NCBI RefSeq assembly: GCF_046736045.1
Contig: NZ_CP177134.1
Coordinates: 1,860,001-1,924,000, forward strand
Direction: 5' to 3'
Length of the DNA: 64,000 bases
Origin: Leptospira_A sp046736045
GTDB lineage: Bacteria > Spirochaetota > Leptospiria > Leptospirales > Leptospiraceae
Shown here: one piece after another, positions 53,935 to 62,730 of the stretch
How positions within the stretch are numbered: the stretch's first letter is position 1
Layout of the letters: each line of letters opens with the position of its first letter
Program-made: the position numbers and the translations under genes
Notes under the pieces: model-generated
Told to the model about the DNA's origin: nothing
Database searches by the model: none
Seen by the model: the letters and a program-made list of their open reading frames with translations, nothing else

Positions 53935-54408
53935 ATGTCATTCCACGATTTCCATTCCCAAACCATCCAAGGCAAAGATATTTCCCTTTCCGCTTACAAA
54001 GGAAAAGTGATTCTTATTGTCAATGTAGCGTCTAAATGCGGTTATACGCCGCAGTATACTGGGCTTGAACAACTGTATAGGGATTATAAAGACCAAGGAT
54101 TCACCATCATCGGTTTTCCTTCCAACGACTTCGGTGCTCAGGAGCCCGGAACGGAAGCGCAAATCGCGGAATTCTGCCAGCTTAATTTCGGTGTGAGTTT
54201 CGATATGATGAAAAAACTTAAAGTTCTCGGAAAAGACAAAGATCCCATCTATCAGTTTTTAACCGATAATGCTCCCGATAAAGGAGATGTGAAATGGAAT
54301 TTTGAAAAATTCCTGATTGATAAAGACGGTAAAGTCAAAGGACGTTTTCTTTCTTCCGTAAAACCGGAAAGTGAAGAATTGAAAAAAGCGATCGAAGGTT
54401 TATTATAA
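53935..54408 (+). CDS. Glutathione peroxidase family thiol peroxidase
   Basis: 157 aa from the ATG at 53935, chosen for its strong GGAGG site and because MSFHDF is where the family normally begins. Peroxidatic Cys35 (ASKCGYTPQ), Gln69 (NDFGAQEPG) and Trp121 (KWNFEKF) form the catalytic set; Cys81 in EFCQLNFG is a probable resolving Cys, making it a thioredoxin-dependent non-selenium enzyme. An in-frame ATG at 53866 would add MQRKLLLAIFFLIYLPLHSG, a good signal peptide, so a periplasmic form is possible. Reduces hydrogen peroxide or lipid hydroperoxides. Confidence 0.9.
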   Translation: MSFHDFHSQTIQGKDISLSAYKGKVILIVNVASKCGYTPQYTGLEQLYRDYKDQGFTIIGFPSNDFGAQEPGTEAQIAEFCQLNFGVSFDMMKKLKVLGKDKDPIYQFLTDNAPDKGDVKWNFEKFLIDKDGKVKGRFLSSVKPESEELKKAIEGLL

Positions 54409-54415
54409 ATTCAGA

Positions 54416-55303
54416 ATGTTTCATTTGTTAAAGTGGGTCGGTTTATTCGGTTTTCTTGCGCTTGTTTTACCCGTTGTAGCGGAAGAAGAAATTGCTACTT
54501 TCAAAGTATGGAACTCCAAAACAAAATCCTATGGCAACGTATCCGAGATTCTTTTACAAGCGGAAGGATACGATGTTGTGATTTGGGGAGAAGAGCATGA
54601 TGATGCGGAGGGACATAAGGCCCAGTTGGATTTTTTTAAAAAGTTTACTTTCGGTTTTCCCAAAGTTACGTTGAGTTTGGAAATGTTGGAAAAAGACCAG
54701 CAATTGATTCTGGATGAGTATGTAAAAAACATCATACCCGAAAGACAGTTGTTATCCGGTAGTTCTCATTGGAAAAATTTTGCATCCGATTATTTTCCAT
54801 TGGTAAAACACGCCAAAGAATCCTCGTCTTTTGTTGTTTGCGCCAACCCTCCCCGTCGGTATGTAAATGCAGTGGCAAGGAAAGGTATGAATGCATATTC
54901 CGATTTTTCCAATGAAGTGCATCATTGGATTCCCGAAGCGCATACACTCGGACAAAACATTTCTCCGGTTTACCAGATCAAATTATCTTCTATGTTTCAG
55001 GTGGATCATAGCCAAGACCCCAAGGTTTCGTCCAATATGCCCAGCCCTGAAAATATGATCCTCGCGCAGTTTATGTGGGATCAAGGAATGGCGGAGTCGA
55101 TTTCCAGAGAAGTTTACCGTTCCGGGCGGAAGGTTCTCCATTTAAATGGACGCTTCCACAGCGATGATGAGGGAGGAGTTGCTTATCGTCTGAAAAAAAT
55201 GGGGCATAAGGTTCTGGTTTTGTCCGTTTTCCCTGAAGGAAAGGAAGAAGAGGGGAATTTCTCAAAATTAGGTGATTTTGTAATTTTAACAAAGAGCCGA
55301 TAA
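54416..55303 (+). CDS. ChaN-family putative haem/iron-binding protein
   Basis: 295 aa, signal peptide (KWVGLFGFLALVLPVVAEEE). The ChaN-like domain (PF04187 type) starts at about residue 50 with VIWGEEHDDAEGHKAQLDFF, the conserved Glu-His-containing segment, and ends near LHLNGRFHSDDEGGVAYRL, with the second His cluster. ChaN of Campylobacter binds haem; an iron or haem-related role is suggested but not demonstrated. It follows the peroxidase gene by 7 bp and precedes the PBP gene by 19 bp on the same strand. Confidence 0.85.
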   Translation: MFHLLKWVGLFGFLALVLPVVAEEEIATFKVWNSKTKSYGNVSEILLQAEGYDVVIWGEEHDDAEGHKAQLDFFKKFTFGFPKVTLSLEMLEKDQQLILDEYVKNIIPERQLLSGSSHWKNFASDYFPLVKHAKESSSFVVCANPPRRYVNAVARKGMNAYSDFSNEVHHWIPEAHTLGQNISPVYQIKLSSMFQVDHSQDPKVSSNMPSPENMILAQFMWDQGMAESISREVYRSGRKVLHLNGRFHSDDEGGVAYRLKKMGHKVLVLSVFPEGKEEEGNFSKLGDFVILTKSR

Positions 55304-55322
55304 ACAGAGTAGAGAACTCTTT

Positions 55323-57932
55323 ATGCAGGCAAATGTAAGTGTACCATCTCCCAAATATCTTTGCCCCCATTGTAAAAAGGCATCCCGTCTTCCGCAACCG
55401 TTGCCTGAAACGGGATTATTTCAGCTAACATGCGCTCATTGCCAAGAAAAAGTCGTATTAAAATTTCAAAATTATAAATTCGAAGTAGACCGTGTAATAC
55501 CCGCTACACGAGAAGTCCTTGCTCCCGTTCCGGAGCCCGGGATTAAAACGGAAACCAAACCTTTCTTTGAAAAAAAAGTAGTTACGGAACCGGAAAGACC
55601 TGTTTTTCAAAGAGAAGAAAAAAAAACAACTCCGCATCGATATCAAAAAAAGCCGCTCCCTGCATGGCTCACTTCTTCCCAGCCAAATACGGCTAACCCG
55701 GCCGTCAGACGCCAAAAGCCACGAACCAATCTGTCTCTTCTAAAAGTCGGATTCAGTATAACCGCATTTGCTTTGTTTTTATTCATCATTGTGTTTGCTT
55801 ATTTCATTGCCGGCGTATTTGAAACAAAAAAAGAAATACCCGGTTTGTTGGTTTCCCTCTCAAAAAACATTCCTACCAAAATTTTGGATCGGAATGGGAA
55901 TGTGGTCAGTGAGATTTTTCAAAAACGGACTTCCACATTACGACTGCAAGACTATTCTGAAGACATGATCTCCATTCTTTTGAATATTGAAGACCAGAAG
56001 TTTTTTTCCCATGGCGGGATTGATTATCTGGCAATACTAAGAGCCATGGGAAAAAACATAATCGGCTTGAGTTACAGACAAGGTGCTTCTACCATTTCCC
56101 AACAATTGGCCAGAATCATCATTGATGACAGAAGGAAGAGTTTAACACGAAAAATACGGGAGGCTCAGCTTGCTTTCGCATTGGAGTCCGTAATGTCCAA
56201 AGAGGAAATTTTGGAAACCTATATGAACCATGTTTATCTGGGTCATGGTGCTTTCGGGTTCGGAGAAGGTGTCAAATTTTATTTTCATAAAAATCCAAGG
56301 GAACTTTCCCGCGAAGAGATGTTGCTTCTGGCTTCCCTTCCTTCTGCGCCGAATAAATACTCTCCTTTAAAAAATCCGGAAGACTCTTATCGAAGAGTGC
56401 GCGCCATTCTCTCTATGTTTCGCAATCGGGGGATTTTTCCCAATTTGCAGAAAGACAAATTCGCTTCTTTATACCATAATTTTTCCACCCGTTCCCCCAA
56501 TGAAACCGTATTCGGAGCAAGACAAGACATCGCTCCTTATGTAACGGAACATATACGAACAGTTCTTTCTTCCATTGAAGGAGACAAAAATATATATGAA
56601 AACGGTGGTTATACGGTCGAAACCACTTTGGATCGCAATATCCAGGAAATCATAAGTCCGTTGGTTCGTTCTTATCTTGCTCGGGCAGTCAAATCGGGTA
56701 AAATTCAGAAAAAACTGATCCGGAAATTGCCGGATAGCTCCGAAGAAAAGGCCATCAAACAAAGATTTGACGATGTATCTTTGCTGAATGATTTTCTTTG
56801 GGAAGCCGACTTTACGGAAAATTCCAAAGAATCCGGAATCCAGGCTGCCATAGTAGGCATCCAACCTGAAACAGGTGCGATTTTATTTCTTCATGGCGGA
56901 CAGGAATTCAACAGCAATAATCAATTCAATCGCGCCATTCAAATGAGACGTCAGACGGGCAGTTCCATTAAAGCAGTGTTATACGCTTCTGCCATTGATT
57001 CGGGAGTGATTCAAACAGGGACTAAAATTTTGGACGCACCTCTTTATTACCGCGGAGGAGGAGGCAAGGAATGGTCTCCTGATAATTTGGGCGGAACATT
57101 CGATGGAGAGATATCTCTTCGTACTGCATTGATCAAATCCAAAAATACCGCTGCAGTTCAGGTAGCGGAAAGGCTCGGTTATTCCGGAATTGAAAATTAT
57201 TTTACCAAATTCTTTTTTCCCAATGCGGGTGAGAAGAAGGCAAGATTTAGGGGAGATCTTTCCTTGGCTTTGGGTACACTTGAGATTTCTCCTTTGGAGA
57301 TGGCATCCGCATTTACTGCGTTTGTGAACCAAGGAACCGTGAAGCGACCTTATCTGATCAAAAAAATTACGAACTCACGCGGAATGGTTTTGTACGATTT
57401 GAAAGATATGGATGAATTTAAATTGAAACTTCCCGAAGAAAGACAGGTGATTCGTCCCGATACGGCAGAGGTGATGGTTTCTCTTTTGAAAGATAGCGGT
57501 CGTGCGAGTGGAGTCAGGAACGGCGGTTATACGGGAGAAGTAGTCGGCAAAACCGGAACTACGAATGATTATAAAGACGCCTGGTTTGTCGGAGCAAGGC
57601 CGGAAGTTTCTCTTGCTGTTTGGATCGGTTATGATAATCCGAAGTTCGGCATGGGGGGAAGCGGACTTGGCGGAGCGTTGGCAGCACCCCTCTGGGGCGA
57701 AATTTTAAGTATTGTCGATAGAAATCATTTCATTACTCGCAAAAATTTTTCACCGGCAGTTTATAGCAAAATGCATTCGATCTGTCCTATCTCAGGAAAA
57801 GAAGCGGGTCCCGGTTGCCCGAATCCGATTCATGAACTCTACCTTTCGGATTACCCGCCTAATGGTACTTGTACGGAAGATCATAAACTCCCCAATTTGG
57901 AAAATAGGGATCTAATGAAGAGTTTGTTCTGA
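55323..57932 (+). CDS. Class A penicillin-binding protein with N-terminal zinc ribbon
   Basis: 869 aa bifunctional peptidoglycan synthase. Cytoplasmic N-terminus carries a zinc ribbon with CxxC pairs (CPHCKKAS and CAHCQEKV), then a basic, Pro-rich linker and one membrane helix (about residues 143-167). The glycosyltransferase domain contains IEDQKFFSHGGIDYLAI and GASTISQQLAR. The transpeptidase has TGSSIKAVLYA (SxxK), IKSKNTAAVQ (SxN) and GKTGTTNDYKDAW (KTG). The C-terminal tail has paired Cys. The zinc ribbon is not part of standard PBP1A/1B and may recruit regulators. Next gene starts one base after its stop. Confidence 0.94.
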   Translation: MQANVSVPSPKYLCPHCKKASRLPQPLPETGLFQLTCAHCQEKVVLKFQNYKFEVDRVIPATREVLAPVPEPGIKTETKPFFEKKVVTEPERPVFQREEKKTTPHRYQKKPLPAWLTSSQPNTANPAVRRQKPRTNLSLLKVGFSITAFALFLFIIVFAYFIAGVFETKKEIPGLLVSLSKNIPTKILDRNGNVVSEIFQKRTSTLRLQDYSEDMISILLNIEDQKFFSHGGIDYLAILRAMGKNIIGLSYRQGASTISQQLARIIIDDRRKSLTRKIREAQLAFALESVMSKEEILETYMNHVYLGHGAFGFGEGVKFYFHKNPRELSREEMLLLASLPSAPNKYSPLKNPEDSYRRVRAILSMFRNRGIFPNLQKDKFASLYHNFSTRSPNETVFGARQDIAPYVTEHIRTVLSSIEGDKNIYENGGYTVETTLDRNIQEIISPLVRSYLARAVKSGKIQKKLIRKLPDSSEEKAIKQRFDDVSLLNDFLWEADFTENSKESGIQAAIVGIQPETGAILFLHGGQEFNSNNQFNRAIQMRRQTGSSIKAVLYASAIDSGVIQTGTKILDAPLYYRGGGGKEWSPDNLGGTFDGEISLRTALIKSKNTAAVQVAERLGYSGIENYFTKFFFPNAGEKKARFRGDLSLALGTLEISPLEMASAFTAFVNQGTVKRPYLIKKITNSRGMVLYDLKDMDEFKLKLPEERQVIRPDTAEVMVSLLKDSGRASGVRNGGYTGEVVGKTGTTNDYKDAWFVGARPEVSLAVWIGYDNPKFGMGGSGLGGALAAPLWGEILSIVDRNHFITRKNFSPAVYSKMHSICPISGKEAGPGCPNPIHELYLSDYPPNGTCTEDHKLPNLENRDLMKSLF

Positions 57933-57933
57933 T

Positions 57934-58881
57934 ATGAAAAAGATTTTAATCATTTTATTTTTTTCCGTCGGGTTATTTGCAGGCGAAGCAACTCGTTACC
58001 AACAAGCCTACGAGATGGAGAAACAAAGCACGCTTTTCGCCATTCCTCTTTACGAATCTTCTTTACAAACAGCAAGTTCCGTAAATTTAAAAAAAGCAGC
58101 TGTTAGTCGATTGTTCTTTCTTTATAAGAAACATAATAAAATCATCGAAGCGATTCTTTTGGGATCGAAATTTTCCCATATCATCAACTCCAAAGAAAAA
58201 GCGAGTTTATGGAAAAGCCTGACTGAGATCTACCGTCCTCTCAGTTACGGGGAATTGACTTCCGCTTATTCTATCGCAGTCAAAACCAATCCGGAAAATT
58301 ATTCCGAATTACTTCAGCACCTTCACACTTTGAATCAACCCAAATTATTCGAATTTGTTTATATCATTTTGTATAAAAGAAAACAATTTGAAACTTTAAA
58401 TCTTCTTTTTATCCAGGATCATTCTCTCTCCAAATCCCCGTTATATGAAGGTATCGTTCTTTTGAAGTTGAATCCCGAAAAAGGAAAAGAGTTTATTTTA
58501 TCATGGGGCTTTGAACCGGATAAGGACAATCCTACAAAATCGGATCTTTTGTATTTGTTGGGACATTACTTCAGGAACTTGGGTGATTATGATTCTTCCG
58601 CACGTTATTTTCGGATGAGCGCATCCTTCCATTGGCAGGAGCGTGCCAAATTGGAAGCGGCAAGGTCTCTTGTTTTAAACGGAAAGTTCAGTGAGGCATG
58701 CCAAAGTTTCGGTTTTTCTCCTTCGCCGAATGATGAAGCAAGTCAGCTTTTGTATTTGATCTGCACAAAAAAAGACAAAGATTTTTTGAGACAAATTCAT
58801 CCGAGTATCGTTGCCCTCGGTGCAAAAGAAGGCGGCGAATTTTTTCAAAAGATCAATCAGGCTTTGGAGAAATGGCAATGA
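57934..58881 (+). CDS. Secreted helical-repeat (TPR-like) protein
   Basis: 315 aa. Signal peptide (MKKILIILFFSVGLFAG), then helical hairpins resembling degenerate TPRs (AIPLYESSLQTASS, DLLYLLGHYFRNLGDYDSSARYFRM and AKLEAARSLVLNGKFSEACQSFG). The pattern implies a periplasmic scaffold. The gene begins one base after the PBP gene's stop and overlaps the next gene, so a supporting role in cell-wall synthesis is plausible, but no family was recognised. Confidence 0.75.
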   Translation: MKKILIILFFSVGLFAGEATRYQQAYEMEKQSTLFAIPLYESSLQTASSVNLKKAAVSRLFFLYKKHNKIIEAILLGSKFSHIINSKEKASLWKSLTEIYRPLSYGELTSAYSIAVKTNPENYSELLQHLHTLNQPKLFEFVYIILYKRKQFETLNLLFIQDHSLSKSPLYEGIVLLKLNPEKGKEFILSWGFEPDKDNPTKSDLLYLLGHYFRNLGDYDSSARYFRMSASFHWQERAKLEAARSLVLNGKFSEACQSFGFSPSPNDEASQLLYLICTKKDKDFLRQIHPSIVALGAKEGGEFFQKINQALEKWQ

Positions 58882-59360
58882 TGCTATCTGATTTTTTTAA
58901 AAAATTCAAATACCGTAATATTGCTTCATTGGGTTTATTTTTTCTGGTCGGTGGATTGTTTGCCGAACCGAATTTTTTATCTTTGGAAGATCGTGCAAGA
59001 GCCTTGAACTTTCAAGGCAAAACCATTGATGAAATTTTTATCTGTCAGTCCGAAGGCAAAAAGGTATTTGGAAAAAATGGAGCTTTAACTAGCGAGTGTT
59101 ATGCCCTTGCTCAAAATCCGCTTCCCCGTGCTTTGTCATTGTTTTTAGAAACGACGAGAACGGAAGAATCTCAATTCGGGTTTTATACAATTGAAGGGAA
59201 ACAAATCCATCCGGAATGGGAAGAAGAAGGTTATGGTAAACTCACCCTTCTTTCTTTCGTAATCACAAACAAACAGCAGTTATTTGTCCAAGTCCTGCGC
59301 AAGGACAAGGGTTATTTTTTCTTGAGGACTATTCCTGGGAACTGGGACAGATCCGAGTGA
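58878..59360 (+). CDS. Secreted protein of unknown function
   Basis: 160 aa from the ATG at 58878 (GGAG eight bases upstream; overlapping the previous TGA); an ATG at 58872 is an alternative. Signal-peptide-like N-terminus (NIASLGLFFLVGGLFAE). The remainder has two Cys (FICQSEG, SECYALA) that might form a disulfide, and a short beta-rich C-terminal part (GKLTLLSFVITNKQQLFVQV). No family recognised. Last gene of the PBP unit, three bases before the tRNA genes on the opposite strand. Confidence 0.65.
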   Translation: MMLSDFFKKFKYRNIASLGLFFLVGGLFAEPNFLSLEDRARALNFQGKTIDEIFICQSEGKKVFGKNGALTSECYALAQNPLPRALSLFLETTRTEESQFGFYTIEGKQIHPEWEEEGYGKLTLLSFVITNKQQLFVQVLRKDKGYFFLRTIPGNWDRSE

Positions 59361-59446
<86 letters not shown>

Positions 59447-59453
59447 GAAAAAA

Positions 59454-59528
59454 TGGAGCCGCCTGAGGGATTTGAACCTCCGACCGGCTGTTTACAAAAC
59501 AGCTGCTCTACCACTGAGCTAAGGCGGC
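59454..59528 (-). tRNA. tRNA-Thr (UGU)
   Basis: 72 nt body (59457-59528) with CCA encoded next to it (59454-59456). Acceptor GCCGCCT / AGGCGGC, D-arm GCTC-AGTGGTA-GAGC, anticodon arm GCTGT-TTTGTAA-ACAGC with anticodon TGT, T-arm GGAGG-TTCAAAT-CCCTC. It is 9 bp upstream of tRNA-Tyr and probably co-transcribed with it. Confidence 0.95.
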
Positions 59529-59614
59529 GCGTGCTTTCCAATTTTTGGGAAAACGCTCTAAGGTCAAATAAAAATTCACTTTGTATCGGAGAGAAGTAGG
59601 GTAAGATGGCTTAA

Positions 59615-60007
59615 GTGGCTTTATTTCTCATTCACAGCCTGATGAGTCTCTCCCTGATTTGCTTCTATACCGGGTATTTCTTCCGAAAAAGGAACCTTTC
59701 CGCCCATAGAATTTGGAACTTGTCCGGATTGGGATTCAACCTTTCCGCTGCCATTTATCTGCTTGCAATGAAATATTTGTTAGGTGGAATGGAAGCTCAT
59801 TCCATTTTTCCGGGTGTGGCCAATTGGATCATTCAAACCCATCGTTTTTTTGCCGCAGTAGCTTTAATTATGATGTTGGTCATGGCATATTCCGGAATAA
59901 AAAGAAAAAGAAATTTGCACGTAAAGCTACATCGTATCTTTTTACCTTTATACACCATTGTTTATGTTTCCGGTCTTATTATATTTCAAACCCATCCCAT
60001 CTCATAA
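59615..60007 (+). CDS. Small four-helix membrane protein (DUF420/cytochrome-b561-like)
   Basis: 130 aa with four predicted membrane helices and a GTG start at 59615. Histidines lie near the membrane faces (HSLMSL, HRIWNLSG, QTHRFFAA, KLHRIFLP), reminiscent of haem-binding four-helix proteins such as DUF420 or b561 types, though assignment is tentative. It is separated from the transketolase gene by nine bases on the same strand, so they probably share a transcript. Function unknown. Confidence 0.6.
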   Translation: MALFLIHSLMSLSLICFYTGYFFRKRNLSAHRIWNLSGLGFNLSAAIYLLAMKYLLGGMEAHSIFPGVANWIIQTHRFFAAVALIMMLVMAYSGIKRKRNLHVKLHRIFLPLYTIVYVSGLIIFQTHPIS

Positions 60008-60016
60008 GGTAAAAAA

Positions 60017-60829
60017 ATGAGCGTTATCGACACAGCTAAAAAGTTCGCCAAAGACATTCGTATCCAGGTAATCAAAATGGTTACTGCCGCAAACTCCGGA
60101 CATCCGGGCGGGCCACTCGGTCTTGCTGATATCTATGCAGCATTATATACTAATATACTAAAACATGATCCGAAAAATCCGGAACTACCCACTCGTGACC
60201 GTTTGATTCTTTCCAACGGACATGTTTGCGCCGTTCGTTACGCTGCGATGGCGTTGTCAGGATATTTTCCGGTAGAAGACTTGCTTACTTTCAGAGGAAT
60301 CGATTCTTATCTGCAAGGACATCCTTCTACGAGGTACATGAAGGGAATCGAATCCAGTTCCGGATCGCTCGGACAAGGTCTTTCCGTTTCTGTCGGTTAT
60401 GCGCTCGCGGCTCGGTTGAAAAAAGAAAATTATAAAATCTATACATGTATCTCCGACGGAGAGTGTGGTGAAGGAATGACTTGGGAAGCAGCACAATCTG
60501 CGGTTCATTATAAAGTGGACAACCTGATTGCATTCATGGATAGAAATTACATTCAGATTGATGGCAATACGGAAGAAGTAATGAAGCTGGAACCTTTGGA
60601 TGAAAAGTTCAGAACCTTCGGTTGGAATGTGATCAATGCGGATGGACATAATATGGAAGAAATTTTTGCTGCGTTTGAAAAAGCAAACTCTCATTCAGGT
60701 AGCCCTACTTTGATTGTTTTCAGAACCATTCTTGGCAAAGGTGTTTCATTTATGGAAAACAATCCTAAATGGCATGGCACTCCGCCAAACAAAGAGCAAG
60801 AAGCACAAGCTCTTGCAGAATTATCATAA
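60017..60829 (+). CDS. Transketolase, N-terminal (TPP-binding) subunit
   Basis: 270 aa, the thiamine-diphosphate-binding half of transketolase, which in many organisms is encoded as a separate gene. Motifs: NSGHPGGPLG, DRLILSNGHVCAVRY, SSGSLGQGLSVSVGYALA, and the TPP/metal motif SDGECGEGMTWEAAQSA through DRNYIQIDG. An AAGGT site supports the ATG. It moves two-carbon units between sugar phosphates in the pentose phosphate pathway only when paired with a C-terminal subunit; that gene is not downstream here and must be elsewhere. Confidence 0.93.
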   Translation: MSVIDTAKKFAKDIRIQVIKMVTAANSGHPGGPLGLADIYAALYTNILKHDPKNPELPTRDRLILSNGHVCAVRYAAMALSGYFPVEDLLTFRGIDSYLQGHPSTRYMKGIESSSGSLGQGLSVSVGYALAARLKKENYKIYTCISDGECGEGMTWEAAQSAVHYKVDNLIAFMDRNYIQIDGNTEEVMKLEPLDEKFRTFGWNVINADGHNMEEIFAAFEKANSHSGSPTLIVFRTILGKGVSFMENNPKWHGTPPNKEQEAQALAELS

Positions 60830-60844
60830 TTCTAATTTCTTCGA

Positions 60845-60875
60845 TTGACACTGGGAATACAATTCCCAGTATTCT
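60845..60875 (+). promoter_or_regulatory. MerR-style promoter with palindromic 19-bp spacer
   Basis: TTGACA (60845-60850), a 19-base spacer and TATTCT (60870-60875). The spacer is a dyad, CTGGGAAT-ACA-ATTCCCAG, extended by one pair to nine on each side. A long spacer filled by an inverted repeat is the signature of MerR-regulated promoters. The -10-like box ends only three bases before the ATG at 60879, so transcription would start at or near the start codon; alternatively the dyad is a hairpin in a read-through transcript. Confidence 0.45.
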
Positions 60876-60878
60876 TGC

Positions 60879-61772
60879 ATGGGACAGGCTCATCATCCAA
60901 ACTTTTCTTCTGACGACATAACCCGCCTCCTATATGATTGGGAGATAGCACCTCCGGAAAAAAAACGTTTTATTTTAAAAATGATCGCTTCCCGTATTCC
61001 TTGGCAGATGTCCATTGAAGAAGCAACGGAAGAAGTGAAAGACCCTTTCCTTCGCATCATGGCGCGCAATATTTCAGATGATATCTTTCGTTTGAGAGTC
61101 CGTCATAGTTTTTTCAAACTCACTCTGCGCGGAAACCCGAATCATTATAAGGATTTGGAAGAGGCTGTGGTTCATCTTTCCAGTCTCGGATACCCTAATC
61201 AAAGTTATCTGGAGATCAAAAAGGAATTGGATCGCATATCCCTTCGGGTCTCGGAACTTTTTGACGAACATTCCAGTCATTTGACGGAAGAAATGAAAGT
61301 CCAAATCCTTTGCAAAGTTCTTTATCAGGAAGAAGGTTTTGTAGGAAACATTCAAAATTACAATGACCCTTCGAATTCATATTTGTTTCATGTATTGAAA
61401 TCCAGGTTGGGAATCCCTATTTCTCTCTCCGTTATCTATTTGTTAGTTGCTCAGAGAGTGGGAATGCCGCTTTTCGGAACCAATTTGCCTTTGCATTTTT
61501 TACTTCAGTATGAGTCGGGGAGTTATTTCACATATATCGATCCTTTTCATGGCGGAGTCCTTTTGGATCGTTTTACTTGTGAAAAATTTCTGGAAGCGAA
61601 CGGATACCCTTTGACTCCGAAGTATTTTACAAAGGCGAGCACACTTTCCATTATCAAGCGGATGTGTCGTAACTTGCTTCATATTTATCGTGACGGACAG
61701 AAGAAAGATATGGAAGACTTGATGAAAGAACAGCTTTCCATTTTGGAAAGTCGTTCTACACATGTCGAATAG
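60879..61772 (+). CDS. SirB1/transglutaminase-like family protein
   Basis: 297 aa. Matches the SirB1/Transglut_core2 family: central QILCKVLYQEEGFVGNIQNYNDPSNSYLFHVLKSR and RLGIPISLSVIYLLVAQRVGMPLFGTNLPLHFLLQY with conserved His and Asp-rich YIDPFHGG. The N-terminal region is helical. A C-terminal TPR-like part normally follows in family members, here short. The catalytic function of SirB1 proteins is uncertain. The ATG has no obvious ribosome-binding site, consistent with a leaderless message from the promoter-like site upstream. Followed by the prenyl synthase after 2 bp. Confidence 0.85.
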   Translation: MGQAHHPNFSSDDITRLLYDWEIAPPEKKRFILKMIASRIPWQMSIEEATEEVKDPFLRIMARNISDDIFRLRVRHSFFKLTLRGNPNHYKDLEEAVVHLSSLGYPNQSYLEIKKELDRISLRVSELFDEHSSHLTEEMKVQILCKVLYQEEGFVGNIQNYNDPSNSYLFHVLKSRLGIPISLSVIYLLVAQRVGMPLFGTNLPLHFLLQYESGSYFTYIDPFHGGVLLDRFTCEKFLEANGYPLTPKYFTKASTLSIIKRMCRNLLHIYRDGQKKDMEDLMKEQLSILESRSTHVE

Positions 61773-61774
61773 AT

Positions 61775-62728
<954 letters not shown>

Positions 62729-62730
62729 AT

